Source of the DNA: Nitrospirota bacterium
GTDB lineage: Bacteria; Nitrospirota; Nitrospiria; SBBL01; JAADHI01
Length of the DNA stretch: 33,794 nucleotides
Assembly: GCA_029261155.1 (NCBI GenBank)
Contig: JAJDBW010000083.1
Span: 1 to 33,794, forward strand
Reading direction: 5' to 3'
Positions 33,758 through 33,794 of the stretch are shown here, piece by piece (the first letter of the stretch is position 1; every line of letters starts with the position of its first letter). Below the pieces are notes generated by a model. The model saw only the letters and a list, made by a program, of their open reading frames with translations, did no database searches and had not been told where the DNA came from. The position numbers and the translations under genes are program-made.

Positions 33758-33794
33758 GCCGAGCCCAAGGTCTGCATACTGAAGGGCCTTCGTC

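Noticed and set aside
1-33794. CRISPR arrays, tRNA or rRNA genes, prophage
   Set aside because: No regularly spaced repeats, cloverleaf or rRNA-like stretch, or phage structural gene was seen.

Overview
The window reads as a chromosomal stretch (roughly half GC by eye) from a Gram-negative, diderm, respiring bacterium. Evidence is abundant signal peptides and lipoboxes, outer-membrane barrels ending in aromatic residues, a CxxCH cytochrome, and a split set of quinone-ring genes (ubiC, ubiA, ubiD). The mix of giant TPR/beta-barrel and FG-GAP lipoproteins, SUMF1-domain proteins and ubi genes would suit a Nitrospirota-like lineage (some of which are reported to make methyl-plastoquinone by a ubi-like route) or a proteobacterium. 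No rRNA, tRNA or marker gene is present to decide, so taxonomy is inference.

Layout. (1) 1-141 is the end of an insertion sequence leaving the window, followed by a small exported protein on the minus strand. (2) 1051-12319 is a plus-strand surface/secretion block. It has a good promoter followed by a perfect dyad at the expected transcript start, a Cys-containing secreted protein, an intrinsic terminator, a second Gly-rich secreted protein, a 1598-residue outer-membrane protein (TPR domain plus two apparent beta-barrels), and a 1366-residue lipoprotein built of carboxypeptidase-regulatory-like repeats interrupted by an FG-GAP propeller and ended by thrombospondin type 3 repeats. I read this as one putative export and surface-display locus, with the secreted proteins and lipoprotein as candidate cargo. 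(3) 12359-13901, minus strand: an HNH nuclease gene overlapping a TolB-like propeller lipoprotein. (4) 14041-17514, plus: ubiC, a SUMF1-domain exported protein, ubiA and a membrane-anchored SGNH hydrolase, the first three overlapping. (5) 17609-19159, minus: an orphan hybrid histidine kinase. (6) 19449-22057, plus: ubiD overlapping (TGATG) a diheme cytochrome c-SUMF1 fusion. (7) 22290-25611: a decayed transposase fossil, an orphan chemoreceptor and an IS3-family element whose 5-bp target duplication contains the chemoreceptor stop codon. (8) 26103-33255: a four-gene signalling operon of porin, phosphate-binding-like periplasmic protein, Cache/HAMP hybrid kinase with two receivers and an HPt, and a REC-PAS-GGDEF-EAL protein, closed by a long hairpin. 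(9) A short, perhaps truncated lipoprotein at the right edge on the minus strand.

How the parts work together: two loci pair a quinone-ring enzyme with a related exported SUMF1-domain protein, and one of these carries c-type hemes, which hints at an envelope function tied to the quinone pool. The right-hand operon looks like a complete route from the outer membrane through a periplasmic ligand and phosphorelay to c-di-GMP turnover. Several genes here appear to use TTG or GTG starts.
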